In this document: positions 54,413-63,270 of the stretch, piece after piece | How positions within the stretch are numbered: position 1 is the stretch's first letter | How the letters are laid out: each line of letters starts with the position of its first letter | Assembly: GCF_025567085.1 (NCBI RefSeq) | Contig: NZ_JAOQJN010000002.1 | Span: forward strand, 124,001-188,000 | Length of the DNA stretch: 64,000 bases | Reading direction: 5' to 3' | From: Bovifimicola ammoniilytica | GTDB taxonomy: Bacteria > Bacillota > Clostridia > Lachnospirales > Lachnospiraceae | Position numbers and translations under genes: made by a program | Notes under the pieces: generated by a model | The model's input: only the letters and a program-made list of their open reading frames with translations | Database searches by the model: none | Told to the model about the DNA's origin: nothing

Positions 54413-55081
54413 ATGCTAGAAATCAGTGAATTACTTGATTTAGAAAAGACAATTGCAAAAGATTTTTTTAAAGGCCTTACCTATCCCTGGGAAGTCTTCA
54501 ATGGATTAGATGAGAAGATTATTGAATTAGGTAATACTTTGCCTGAAGATAGATATGAGAAATGTGGAGAAAATATCTGGATTGCTAAAAGTGCAAAAGT
54601 TGCACCTACAGCATTTTTAAACGGACCACTTATTGTTGATGAAGATGCTGAAATCAGACATTGCGCATTTATAAGAGGCGCAGCAATAGTGGGTAAAGGA
54701 TGCGTTGTAGGTAATTCGACAGAGTTAAAGAGTTCTATTTTATTTGATTGTGTACAGACACCACATTATAACTATGTAGGTAATTCAATATTATCATATA
54801 AATCACATATGGGTGCAGGTTCGATTACATCGAATCTTAAATCTGATAAAACATTTGTTAAGATTAAAACAGACAATGGATACGTGGAGACAGGACTTAA
54901 GAAATTAGGTGCCATACTTGGAAGTTACGTTGAAGTAGGTTGTAATACGGTTATGAATCCAGGAACGGTAATTGGATCACATACAAATGTATATCCGTTA
55001 TCAATGGTAAGAGGATATGTTCCTGCTAATTCCATATATAAGAATAAAAATGAAATAGTAGAAAAGACAGACAATAATTAG
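54413..55081 (+). CDS. Left-handed beta-helix (GlmU-like) acyltransferase-type protein
   Basis: 222 aa with hexapeptide repeats from residue 50 on: VAPTAFLNGPLIVDEDAEIR, IRGAAIVGKGCVVGNSTELK, and LGSYVEVGCNTVMNPGTVIG. The pattern and N-terminal helix resemble the C-terminal domain of GlmU without the uridyltransferase part. The position right after glmS suggests a role in amino sugar or cell-wall precursor metabolism; the substrate is unproven. SD GGAGG favours ATG 54413 over 54401. Confidence 0.85.
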   Translation: MLEISELLDLEKTIAKDFFKGLTYPWEVFNGLDEKIIELGNTLPEDRYEKCGENIWIAKSAKVAPTAFLNGPLIVDEDAEIRHCAFIRGAAIVGKGCVVGNSTELKSSILFDCVQTPHYNYVGNSILSYKSHMGAGSITSNLKSDKTFVKIKTDNGYVETGLKKLGAILGSYVEVGCNTVMNPGTVIGSHTNVYPLSMVRGYVPANSIYKNKNEIVEKTDNN

Positions 55082-55101
55082 TCTGTGGAATGGAGCTAAA
55101 T

Positions 55102-56700
55102 GTGGCAGATTTAAGTACAGAAATAAAAAAAAGAAGAACATTTGCAATTATTTCCCATCCTGATGCAGGAAAGACAACATTAACAGAGAAATTTCTGTTA
55201 TATGGAAAAGCTATTAATCTTGCAGGTTCAGTTAAGGGAAAGAAGACAGCGAAGCATGCAGTATCTGACTGGATGGAGATTGAAAAAGAAAGAGGTATTT
55301 CTGTTACATCATCAGTTATGCAATTTAACTATGGTGGATATTGTATTAATATCCTGGACACACCTGGACATCAGGACTTCTCAGAAGATACCTACAGAAC
55401 GTTAATGGCAGCTGATTCAGCAGTAATGGTTATAGATGCATCTAAGGGTGTTGAGAAACAGACAATTAAATTATTCAAGGTGTGTGTAATGAGACATATA
55501 CCGATATTTACATTTATTAATAAGATGGACAGAGAAGCTAATGATCCGTTTGATCTATTAGATGAGATAGAAAATGTATTAGGAATCAGAACATGTCCTA
55601 TAAACTGGCCTATTGGTTCGGGTAAATCATTTAAGGGTGTCTACGAGAGACAGGAAAATGTGGTCACTACATTCAAGGCTTCGATGAATGGACAAAAAGA
55701 AGTTGAAACAAGCAGAATTGAATGGGATGAAGCTAATAATAACGAATTAATAGAACATATGGGAAACGACCTCTACGATAAATTAACTGAAGATTTAGAG
55801 TTATTAGATGGTGCAAGTGCAGAATTTGATCTAAGTGAGGTACAGGCAGGAGATTTGACACCAGTATTTTTTGGTTCAGCACTTACTAATTTCGGTGTAG
55901 AGAATTTCTTACAGCATTTCCTAAAGATGACAACCTCTCCCCTTCCAAGAAAATCCAATATTGGAGAGATTGATCCGTTCAGACCTGATTTCTCGGCATT
56001 TGTATTCAAGATTCAGGCAAATATGAATAAGGCGCATAGAGATAGAATTGCATTTATGAGAATTACTTCAGGTAAATTCGAAGCAGGTATGGAAGTTAAT
56101 CATGTGCAAGGTGGAAGAAAGGTAAAACTTTCACAACCACAACAGATGATGGCTCAGGAGAGACATATTGTGGAAGAAGCATATGCGGGCGATATTATAG
56201 GTGTATTTGACCCAGGTATATTTTCGATAGGTGATACACTATGTTCTTCGAATGATAAATTCGAATTCGAAGGAATACCTACATTTGCACCCGAACATTT
56301 CGCAAGAGTAAGACAGGTTGATACTATGAAGAGAAAACAGTTCGTCAAAGGTATTAACCAGATTGCACAGGAAGGTGCTATACAGATATTCCAGGAGTTT
56401 AATACCGGAATGGAAGAGATTATAGTCGGAGTAGTTGGTGTGTTGCAGTTCGAGGTATTACAATACAGACTTGAGAACGAATATAATGTTGAGATTAAAC
56501 TTGAAAGACTTCCATATGAACATATAAGATGGGTAGTAAGTAAGGATATTGATTTAAATCAGATATCAGGAACTTCAGATATGAAGAAGATAAAAGATCT
56601 TAAGGATAATCCACTTCTGTTATTTGTAAATGCATGGAGTCCTAATATGGTATTAGAAAGAAATCCGGGACTTGAACTTTCTGAATTTGGTAGAAATTAA
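55102..56700 (+). CDS. prfC: Peptide chain release factor 3
   Basis: 532-aa translational GTPase that recycles RF1/RF2. G1 is SHPDAGKTTLTEKF, G3 DTPGHQDFSEDTYR, G4 NKMDREAN, then domain II and the C-terminal RF3 domain (LQFEVLQYRLENEYNVE). A GTG start at 55102 has GGAG six bases upstream; the ATG at 55090 lies in that SD. It follows the acyltransferase gene closely and is the last gene before the 6S RNA. Confidence 0.95.
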   Translation: MADLSTEIKKRRTFAIISHPDAGKTTLTEKFLLYGKAINLAGSVKGKKTAKHAVSDWMEIEKERGISVTSSVMQFNYGGYCINILDTPGHQDFSEDTYRTLMAADSAVMVIDASKGVEKQTIKLFKVCVMRHIPIFTFINKMDREANDPFDLLDEIENVLGIRTCPINWPIGSGKSFKGVYERQENVVTTFKASMNGQKEVETSRIEWDEANNNELIEHMGNDLYDKLTEDLELLDGASAEFDLSEVQAGDLTPVFFGSALTNFGVENFLQHFLKMTTSPLPRKSNIGEIDPFRPDFSAFVFKIQANMNKAHRDRIAFMRITSGKFEAGMEVNHVQGGRKVKLSQPQQMMAQERHIVEEAYAGDIIGVFDPGIFSIGDTLCSSNDKFEFEGIPTFAPEHFARVRQVDTMKRKQFVKGINQIAQEGAIQIFQEFNTGMEEIIVGVVGVLQFEVLQYRLENEYNVEIKLERLPYEHIRWVVSKDIDLNQISGTSDMKKIKDLKDNPLLLFVNAWSPNMVLERNPGLELSEFGRN

Positions 56701-56733
56701 CTAAAAAAACTTGCTAAAAATATGAATTTTTTA

Positions 56734-56762
56734 TTGAAAATTTTCATAAAATAAAGTATACT
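56734..56762 (+). promoter_or_regulatory. Sigma-A promoter of the 6S RNA
   Basis: TTGAAA (56734-56739), 17 bp, TATACT (56757-56762), located 34 bp after the prfC stop. Predicted start is near 56769. Confidence 0.7.
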
Positions 56763-56768
56763 AAATTC

Positions 56769-56974
56769 AACGATTTAGTTAGTATATATTTCCTGGAATG
56801 CACGATAACTTCTGTTTTTTTGAACCTACATTTTTGAACAGGGACTCTTATATCTTTAGTCGGATGTGAAGCCTCCTTTGAGTGGACCACAGAAGCCTGA
56901 ATGCGGAAACCCACCTAGCTTTGCTAGGAATCAAAACTGCAGGAGCCGACATTTTGGGGTATATATGAAATTAA
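56769..56974 (+). ncRNA. ssrS: 6S RNA
   Basis: The transcript has its own promoter and terminator and no open frame. The two ends pair over 16 bp: TATATTTCCTGGAATG (56785-56800) with CATTTTGGGGTATATA (56950-56965). An inner GTCGG/CCGAC stem follows, and the centre carries the 6S-like block GAATGCGGAAACCCACCTAG and a small hairpin (CTAGC-TTT-GCTAG). 6S RNA mimics an open promoter and binds the sigma-A holoenzyme. Class is assigned by these features, not by a model search. Confidence 0.7.
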
Positions 56975-57000
56975 GGCAGCACCAATGGTGCTGCTTTTTT
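56975..57000 (+). terminator. Terminator of the 6S RNA
   Basis: GCAGCACC-AAT-GGTGCTGC followed by six T. The second copy of the 135-bp repeat starts three bases later. Confidence 0.9.
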
Positions 57001-57003
57001 CAT

Positions 57004-57138
57004 ACTTACCAGGAAATTTCGTTAAAATTGTCCTGGTAAGTAAAAAACGCTTTGTGAGGATCGCACTGCGGCGGAGCAGAAAATGTTGCTATAGCAACCC
57101 GCCGCAGGCGGAGAATGTCGCAAGCGACATTCTTTATT
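57004..57138. repeat. 135-bp multi-hairpin dispersed repeat, copy 2
   Basis: Same length as 35061-35195, with seven base differences. Hairpin arms are kept, and in the fourth stem a T-to-C change (CCGCT to CCGCC) changes a loop-closing base. The block is GC-rich, non-coding, and starts right after the 6S terminator T-tract. Confidence 0.85.
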
Positions 57139-57313
57139 TATATTCAATTCAATTATTTAGTGGTAAATTTATATTATATTTTAAATGTATGGAAATATTA
57201 CTTCAGTATTGTATATAGATAAATTATATTATTGACAGAAGATTTTATGTAATAATGGAAATGGACTACTCATAAGATTAAAAAGCAGATAGCTATATGA
57301 ATAAACGAAGGGA

Positions 57314-59554
57314 ATGGTTAAAACAATGTTGAAGAGGAAAAGCAGGATTTTAATTTCTGTGTTATGTATAACAGGGATTATTTTGTCGTTAATTTATATA
57401 GCTTTTTTTATGAATAAGAAAGAAAATAACATAAAAGAGTATGTAATTATAGAAGAGGGAATTGAATCGATTAATTCAATGTATGGAGAAGAGATTATTA
57501 AGCGTGGTAATTATAAGAACGGAGATGATTATATAAGCATAGATGATGTAGAGAATATGTTAGAAACACTTGGTTTAGAGGATATTAAAAACGTTATCAG
57601 AGTTAAGTTAGGTAAAGCTGATAAAATAAGCAGGGAAAACTGGTATGAGATATTAGGATTTGTCAGCAATGCAAATGGAATGAAAAAAATATGTGATACT
57701 AAAGAAATTAATATATATAGTATTGATAAGGAGAATAAAAATATTATATCCGATGCCGGAAGTTATGTGTATAATCTTGCACTGGATAATCTGGATGATA
57801 AATGTATTGAAGCAATGGTTCGTGATAACCAGATTATATTTATTAAAAAGGTGGTCAATGAGGTGACTTTTAATAATCTGTTAATCATTGGCAGTGAGAA
57901 AGATAATATTACGGTCAGATTAAATGGTATTGAGCGTACATTTGCAGTAAAGGGATTAAAAGAAAAATTAGAAGGCATTATGTGCGACTTAGTTGTAAGA
58001 GATAATAAAATTATGAAAATGAGTCTCAAAAGGGACAGTATAAGTGGAAAAGTGCAGGCAATAAGTGAAAATGGTATAGAAGTAGAGGGTTTTGGTAATG
58101 TTGTATTAGATGAAAAATACAGAGTATATTCTTCGTATGATTCTTATAAAGAACAGGGAATTGAAAATGTAAGAGTTGGAGATGGAAACCTGAGATTTAT
58201 AGTTGCAAATAAGAAAATCTGTGGAATATTTATGGATAGTACACCTAGTGCTGATAATATAAGAGTTCTTATTAAGACTACAGGTTATACCGCTTTAACA
58301 CATGATTATGTAACTGTAAGCAGCAAGAGTCCGTTCTATGTGATTTATTTTGAAAATGATGGTTCAGATACTCCTAGAGAGAAGAAAGATTTATATAATT
58401 CAGGAGATTCTATTACATTTAATTGCGATAATGATAAGTTAAAAGTTGGAAGAATAAAGATAACAGCGCAGGATGAAAATGGTAAAATTATGCTTAATTC
58501 GGTTAGTCGTAATGGTAATAATCCTGAATACAGAGGAACAATTGAGCTGGGTTTGAATGACGGTAAAATAGTTGTGATTAATGAATTATCATTAGAACAA
58601 TATCTGTATGCTGTTGTTCCAAGTGAGATGCCTTCCTCATATGGTATTGAAGCATTAAAAGTTCAGGCTGTATGTGCAAGAAGCTATGCGGTAAGTCATA
58701 TGAATAACGGCGCATTAAGTGCATATGGCGCACAAGTAAATGACAGTACAGATTATCAGGTATATAATGTCACACCTGAAAATGAGAATTCAATATCAGC
58801 AGTTAAAGCTACATACGGTCAGGTATTAATGTATAATGGTGAAATAGCAAATACATATTTTTTTGCAACCTCTTGTGGAAGTACAACAGACTCTACAGTA
58901 TGGGGAGGAAGTCCTCTTCCATATATCAAAGGTAAATTATTGTGTGACGATGACAATAACATTGATTTATCTGATAACAATACATTTAATGAATTTATCA
59001 AAACAGAATATGATACTTATGATAAAGGAAGTTCATGGTATAGATGGAATATTACAATGACACAGGAGCAGTTATCGGACAGTATTAATGGAAATATAGC
59101 AAGGATATATAATAACTATCCTGATAATGTCCTTACCTGGACGTCTGAGGGGTTTGTAAGCAGGAAACTTACTAATATAGGGGAAGTTACGGATATATAT
59201 GTAGAAAAACGTGGTATAGGTGGAACGATAGAGGAATTAATTATTAAGGGAACAACGGCTGTAGTTAAGATAGTAAAACAGACAGCCATAAGAAATCTTA
59301 TAAGTCCTAATGGAATAGCAATTAATAAAGCAGATGGAACATCAGTTGATACATTTAATGCTTTGCCAAGTGCTTATTTTACAGTAGAAAAAAATGGCAA
59401 TAGTTATACTTTCTATGGTGGTGGCTATGGGCATGGTGCGGGAATGAGCCAGACGGCTGTAAAAAGCATGATAGATAAGGGAATGAATTACGAAGAAATA
59501 CTCAAATTCTTCTATGACAATGTGAATATAGAATTTATTTATGATAATAAATAG
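57314..59554 (+). CDS. SpoIID/LytB-domain cell wall protein
   Basis: 746 aa. A membrane anchor (ILISVLCITGIILSLIYIAF, about 11-30) precedes about 350 residues of mainly beta structure, then the SpoIID/LytB domain: VINELSLEQYLYAVVPSEMP, GIEALKVQAVCARSYAV, TYFFATSCGSTTDSTVWGG, and the terminal YGHGAGMSQTAVKSMI. SpoIID cleaves denuded glycan strands during engulfment; stand-alone relatives also occur in non-sporulating cells. The ATG at 57314 is close to GAAGGG; 57326 is possible. A weak -35 (TTGACA, 57232) lies upstream. Confidence 0.9.
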   Translation: MVKTMLKRKSRILISVLCITGIILSLIYIAFFMNKKENNIKEYVIIEEGIESINSMYGEEIIKRGNYKNGDDYISIDDVENMLETLGLEDIKNVIRVKLGKADKISRENWYEILGFVSNANGMKKICDTKEINIYSIDKENKNIISDAGSYVYNLALDNLDDKCIEAMVRDNQIIFIKKVVNEVTFNNLLIIGSEKDNITVRLNGIERTFAVKGLKEKLEGIMCDLVVRDNKIMKMSLKRDSISGKVQAISENGIEVEGFGNVVLDEKYRVYSSYDSYKEQGIENVRVGDGNLRFIVANKKICGIFMDSTPSADNIRVLIKTTGYTALTHDYVTVSSKSPFYVIYFENDGSDTPREKKDLYNSGDSITFNCDNDKLKVGRIKITAQDENGKIMLNSVSRNGNNPEYRGTIELGLNDGKIVVINELSLEQYLYAVVPSEMPSSYGIEALKVQAVCARSYAVSHMNNGALSAYGAQVNDSTDYQVYNVTPENENSISAVKATYGQVLMYNGEIANTYFFATSCGSTTDSTVWGGSPLPYIKGKLLCDDDNNIDLSDNNTFNEFIKTEYDTYDKGSSWYRWNITMTQEQLSDSINGNIARIYNNYPDNVLTWTSEGFVSRKLTNIGEVTDIYVEKRGIGGTIEELIIKGTTAVVKIVKQTAIRNLISPNGIAINKADGTSVDTFNALPSAYFTVEKNGNSYTFYGGGYGHGAGMSQTAVKSMIDKGMNYEEILKFFYDNVNIEFIYDNK

Positions 59555-59644
59555 TTTTATGGCAACTAAGAAATTGCATGAACAAATTTCGGAGCATTTC
59601 TTTGTGACAAATTGTTTAGAAAAGAAGAAAAGTACGAAAAATCA

Positions 59645-59674
59645 TTGACATATCATACGAAAATAATATATAAT
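59645..59674 (+). promoter_or_regulatory. Sigma-A promoter of the polyamine operon
   Basis: TTGACA (59645-59650), 18 bp, TATAAT (59669-59674). It predicts a leader of about 455 nt before speD. A weak hairpin at 59568-59603 (AAGAAATTGC with GCATTTCTT) may end the upstream SpoIID transcript. Confidence 0.75.
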
Positions 59675-59681
59675 CATCTTT

Positions 59682-60071
59682 GGTGAAAAAATGAAAACAT
59701 TTTCCTCGAATATCATTTTTGAAAAATGATGGGAAAAGCAAGCGTAAAGTTTTGCAGGAATTATTTTGAACAAGGTAATTTTGAAATTACCATATTGATT
59801 GAATTTATAATTCAAATTTTATAAGTTGATGCCAGTGATGGCATTGAGTTGGTGACTTGATAACCAATTGGATAGACAGTTGCACTATGTGCACATCACA
59901 CTTGTGAAAAATCAATAAGAGTAGTAAAAGTAATTTCTTGCTATATAGACTCTAAACGCTATATTGAATAAATAAATATGAATTAATTTTGTGAAATTCA
60001 AAAATAAATAAACCAATTAGTAAATATAATCAAGTGTCTGTGCTGAAAGTGTGCATACACTTGATTTTTAT
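59682..60071 (+). ncRNA. Long structured 5' leader of speD, unassigned class
   Basis: The leader is a row of hairpins: TTTTCC/GGAAAA around ATCATTTTT/AAAAATGAT (59700-59737), GGTAATTT/AAATTACC (59774-59791), TTGAATT/AATTCAA (59799-59815), ATGCCA/TGGCAT (59829-59844), TTGGT/ACCAA (59849-59867), TGCAC/GTGCA (59881-59893) and TCACA/TGTGA (59896-59907). It ends in an intrinsic terminator before speD. I see no SAM-I core or known polyamine leader. A cis-regulatory RNA for polyamine synthesis is a fair inference, but the class is unknown. Confidence 0.5.
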
Positions 60072-60072
60072 T
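60029..60072 (+). terminator. Attenuator-type terminator before speD
   Basis: ATCAAGTGT (60029-60037) pairs with ACACTTGAT (60057-60065), with an inner TGTGC/TGTGCA segment, followed by TTTTATTT. It lies 64 bases before the speD start and downstream of the operon promoter, so it must be bypassed for expression. Confidence 0.75.
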
Positions 60073-60091
60073 TAATAAGAAAATTAGAATT

Positions 60092-60116
60092 ATGCAAAAT
60101 GGATTTATCCTTTTGC
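60092..60116 (+). repeat. Hairpin close to the speD SD
   Basis: TGCAAAATGGAT and ATCCTTTTGCA form a near-perfect stem seven bases before the SD (AGGAG). It could protect the 5' end after processing or modulate ribosome access. Confidence 0.5.
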
Positions 60117-60135
60117 AACTTGACAGGAGAAGAAG

Positions 60136-60930
60136 ATGAATGACAAATTAAAATTATATGGTTTTAATAATCTGACTAAATCATTAAGCTTTAATATATA
60201 TGATGTCTGTTATGCTAAAACAGAAAGAGAGCAAAAAGACTATATTTCATATATCGATGAACAGTATAATTCTGAACGTCTGGTTAAGATACTATGTAAT
60301 ATTACAGAGATGATAGGTGCACATATCCTGAATGTGTCTAAACAGGATTATGAACCACAGGGAGCAAGCGTTACAATACTTTTAGCAGAAGAGCAGATGT
60401 TGAAGGCCAGAAGTGGTGATATGAGTAGGGAGATTATCACTAAGGGAGATACTACAGTAGCACATTTGGATAAAAGCCATGTTACAGTACATACATATCC
60501 TGAATATCATCCTGAGACGAGTATTGCAACATTCAGAGTAGATATTGATGTGGCAACGTGTGGAGAGATAACACCATTATCTACACTTGATTATCTGATT
60601 GGCAGCTTTGATTCAGATATTATAACCATGGATTATAAGGTGAGAGGTTTTACACGAGATGTCAATGGTAAAAAGTTATTCATAGACCACAAGATTACAT
60701 CAATACAGGATTATATAGACAGTACAACATTGAAGAAATATGATGCAATAGACATAAATATGTATCAGGCTAATATTTTTCATACGAAAATGCTTATTAA
60801 AGAGATTGATTTACAAAATTACCTGTTTAATACAGATGTGTATGAATTGTCACCAAAAGAGAGATTAGAGATAACTAACAGTCTTAGAAGAGAAATGATA
60901 GAAATATTTAGTGGAAGTAATATTTTCTAG
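60136..60930 (+). CDS. speD: S-adenosylmethionine decarboxylase proenzyme
   Basis: 264-aa class 1b (E. coli-type) pyruvoyl enzyme; it makes decarboxylated SAM, the aminopropyl donor for spermidine. The self-cleavage Ser is in LDKSHVTVHTYPEY (Lys-Ser cut), and VDIDVATCGEITPLSTLDYL follows. AGGAG precedes the ATG. First gene of the speD-speA-speE-speB operon, whose order suggests spermidine synthesis from arginine. Confidence 0.95.
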   Translation: MNDKLKLYGFNNLTKSLSFNIYDVCYAKTEREQKDYISYIDEQYNSERLVKILCNITEMIGAHILNVSKQDYEPQGASVTILLAEEQMLKARSGDMSREIITKGDTTVAHLDKSHVTVHTYPEYHPETSIATFRVDIDVATCGEITPLSTLDYLIGSFDSDIITMDYKVRGFTRDVNGKKLFIDHKITSIQDYIDSTTLKKYDAIDINMYQANIFHTKMLIKEIDLQNYLFNTDVYELSPKERLEITNSLRREMIEIFSGSNIF

Positions 60931-60959
60931 ATAATCCCATAGATGAAATGGAGACAGAA

Positions 60960-62414
60960 ATGAAACTTGAACAGAACAGAATGCCATTATATGAGGCATT
61001 GAACAGATTTAAAAGAGAAAGAATAGTACCATTTGATGTACCAGGACATAAACATGGAAAAGCTAATAAAGAGCTGACAGATTTTCTGGGTGAAAAATGT
61101 ATGTCAGTAGATGTGAATTCAATGAAGCCTTTAGATAACCTGTGCCATCCGGTATCAGTAATTAAAGAAGCAGAAGAGCTGGCAGCAGATGCATTCGGAG
61201 CAGAACATGCATTTTTCATGGTTGGGGGAACGACTTCAGCAGTACAGACAATGATACTTGCAACATGTAAAGAGGGCGATAAGATAATAATGCCAAGAAA
61301 TGTGCATAGAAGTGCCATAAATGCATTAATACTAAGCGGAGCAATACCCGTATATGTTAATCCTGAGTCAGATAAAAGATTAGGAATTGCTCTAGGAATG
61401 TCTATATCAGAAGTTGAAAAAGCCATATTGGCAAATCCTGATGCAAAAGCAGTAATGGTTAATAATCCGACATATTATGGAATTTGTTCGGATATAAAGA
61501 GAATTACTGAACTTGCACATGCACATGGAATGAAAGTGTTAGCTGATGAGGCACATGGAACACATTTCTATTTTGATGAAAGCCTTCCTATGTCTGCGAT
61601 GGAGGCGGGAGCTGATATGGCATCAGTTAGTATGCATAAATCAGGTGGAAGTCTTACACAGAGTTCAATATTGTTAGTTGGCAAAAAAATTAATCATAAC
61701 TATGTGAGACAGGTTATAAATCTTACACAGACAACAAGTGGAAGTTATCTGTTATTATCGAGTCTTGATATGTCACGCAAGAATCTGGCATTAAATGGCA
61801 GGGAGACATTTGAAAAGGTGAGAAGTCTTGCAAAATATGCAAGAGACGAGATAAATAAGATAGGTGACTATTATGCGTATTGCAGAGAAATAATTAATGG
61901 AGATTCAATATATGATTTCGATGTCACAAAATTATCGGTTAATACATTTGACGTTGGACTTGCTGGTATAGAAGTATATGATTTGTTAAGAGATGAGTAC
62001 GACATACAGATTGAATTTGGTGATATCGGAAATATTTTAGCCTATATTTCAGTAGGTGACAGGGAAAGAGAAATAGAAAGATTAGTAAGTGCATTAGCAG
62101 AAATAAGACGAAGATTTAAAAAAGAAAGGACAGGAATGCTCGACCACGAATATATCAATCCGACAGTTGCGATGTCGCCTAAAAAGGCTTTCTATGCTGA
62201 CAAAGAGTCATTGCCAGTTAAAGAGACAATAGGAAGAATCTGCAGTGAATTTGTAATGTGTTATCCGCCGGGAATACCGATTTTAGCACCGGGAGAAATG
62301 ATAACAGAAGAAATACTTACATATATATCATATGCAAAGGAAAAAGGCTGTTTTATGACAGGACCTGAAAGTATGGATATAACAAGATTAAATGTTGTAA
62401 AGGAGGAGAAGTAA
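60960..62414 (+). CDS. speA: Arginine/lysine/ornithine decarboxylase family protein, probable arginine decarboxylase
   Basis: 484-aa fold-type I PLP enzyme: FDVPGHKHGKANKELTDFLG, DEAHGTHFYFDESLPMSAME, and the PLP Lys in SVSMHKSGGSLTQSS. With an agmatinase gene in the same operon, arginine is the likely substrate and agmatine the product; lysine or ornithine is not excluded from sequence. The ATG at 60948 lies in the SD (ATGGAG); 60960 has proper spacing. Four bases separate it from speE. Confidence 0.9.
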   Translation: MKLEQNRMPLYEALNRFKRERIVPFDVPGHKHGKANKELTDFLGEKCMSVDVNSMKPLDNLCHPVSVIKEAEELAADAFGAEHAFFMVGGTTSAVQTMILATCKEGDKIIMPRNVHRSAINALILSGAIPVYVNPESDKRLGIALGMSISEVEKAILANPDAKAVMVNNPTYYGICSDIKRITELAHAHGMKVLADEAHGTHFYFDESLPMSAMEAGADMASVSMHKSGGSLTQSSILLVGKKINHNYVRQVINLTQTTSGSYLLLSSLDMSRKNLALNGRETFEKVRSLAKYARDEINKIGDYYAYCREIINGDSIYDFDVTKLSVNTFDVGLAGIEVYDLLRDEYDIQIEFGDIGNILAYISVGDREREIERLVSALAEIRRRFKKERTGMLDHEYINPTVAMSPKKAFYADKESLPVKETIGRICSEFVMCYPPGIPILAPGEMITEEILTYISYAKEKGCFMTGPESMDITRLNVVKEEK

Positions 62415-62418
62415 TCAG

Positions 62419-63270
62419 ATGGAATTATGGTTTACTGAAAAACATACATCAGATGTTAATTTTTCAATTAAAGTTAACAGACAATTATTTAGTACACAGA
62501 GTGATTATCAGAGAATAGATGTATTTGATTCAAAGGAATTTGGAAGATTTCTGACTCTCGATGGATATATGATGCTTACTGAAAAAGACGAATTTATATA
62601 TCATGAGATGATTGTACATGTACCAATGGCGGTTCATCCTAATGTAAAGAAGGTATTAGTTATAGGCGCAGGAGATGGTGGTGTAATAAGAGAATTATGC
62701 AGATATTCTTCCATTGAACACATAGATATGGTTGAAATAGATGAACTTGTCGTAGAAGTGTGTAAAAAATATCTTCCGCTTACAGCATGCAGCTTAGATG
62801 ATGAAAGAGTCCATATTACATATCAGGATGGTCTTAAATACGTGCGCAACCACGAAAATGAATATGATTTAATAATTGTAGATTCTACGGACCCGTTTGG
62901 ACCAGGCGAAGGACTTTTTACCAAGGAATTCTATGGTAATTGCTATAAAGCACTTAAAGAAGATGGTATAATAGTTAATCAGCATGAAAGTCCATTCTAT
63001 AGTGAAGATGCACTGGCTATGCAAAGAGCACATAAGCGTATAGTTGAAAGTTTTAAGATAAGTAAGGTATATCAGGCACATATTCCTACATATCCGTCAG
63101 GACATTGGTTATTTGGATTTTCATCTAAGAAATATCATCCGACCAAGGACTTTAGCGGTGCTAAATGGGATATGTTAGGTATACAGACAAGGTATTATAA
63201 TACCAGACTTCATGTTGGTGCATTTGCACTTCCTAATTATGTAGAGGAGCTGTTAAGAGATGTGGAATAG
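62419..63270 (+). CDS. speE: Spermidine synthase
   Basis: 283-aa aminopropyltransferase joining putrescine and decarboxylated SAM. Seen: N-terminal LWFTEKHTSDVNFSIKVN, the substrate loop VLVIGAGDGGVIRELCRY, and catalytic Asp region IIVDSTDPFGPGEGLF. SD AAAGGAGGAG is in the end of speA. Its stop overlaps the speB start by 11 bases. Confidence 0.95.
   Translation: MELWFTEKHTSDVNFSIKVNRQLFSTQSDYQRIDVFDSKEFGRFLTLDGYMMLTEKDEFIYHEMIVHVPMAVHPNVKKVLVIGAGDGGVIRELCRYSSIEHIDMVEIDELVVEVCKKYLPLTACSLDDERVHITYQDGLKYVRNHENEYDLIIVDSTDPFGPGEGLFTKEFYGNCYKALKEDGIIVNQHESPFYSEDALAMQRAHKRIVESFKISKVYQAHIPTYPSGHWLFGFSSKKYHPTKDFSGAKWDMLGIQTRYYNTRLHVGAFALPNYVEELLRDVE

Noticed and set aside
56985..57218. 77-aa frame
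   Set aside because: It spans the 6S terminator and the dispersed repeat, without an SD or family likeness.
42169..59554. SleB-like and SpoIID proteins as proof of sporulation
   Set aside because: Both families have anchored, non-sporulation members; no other sporulation gene is in the window.
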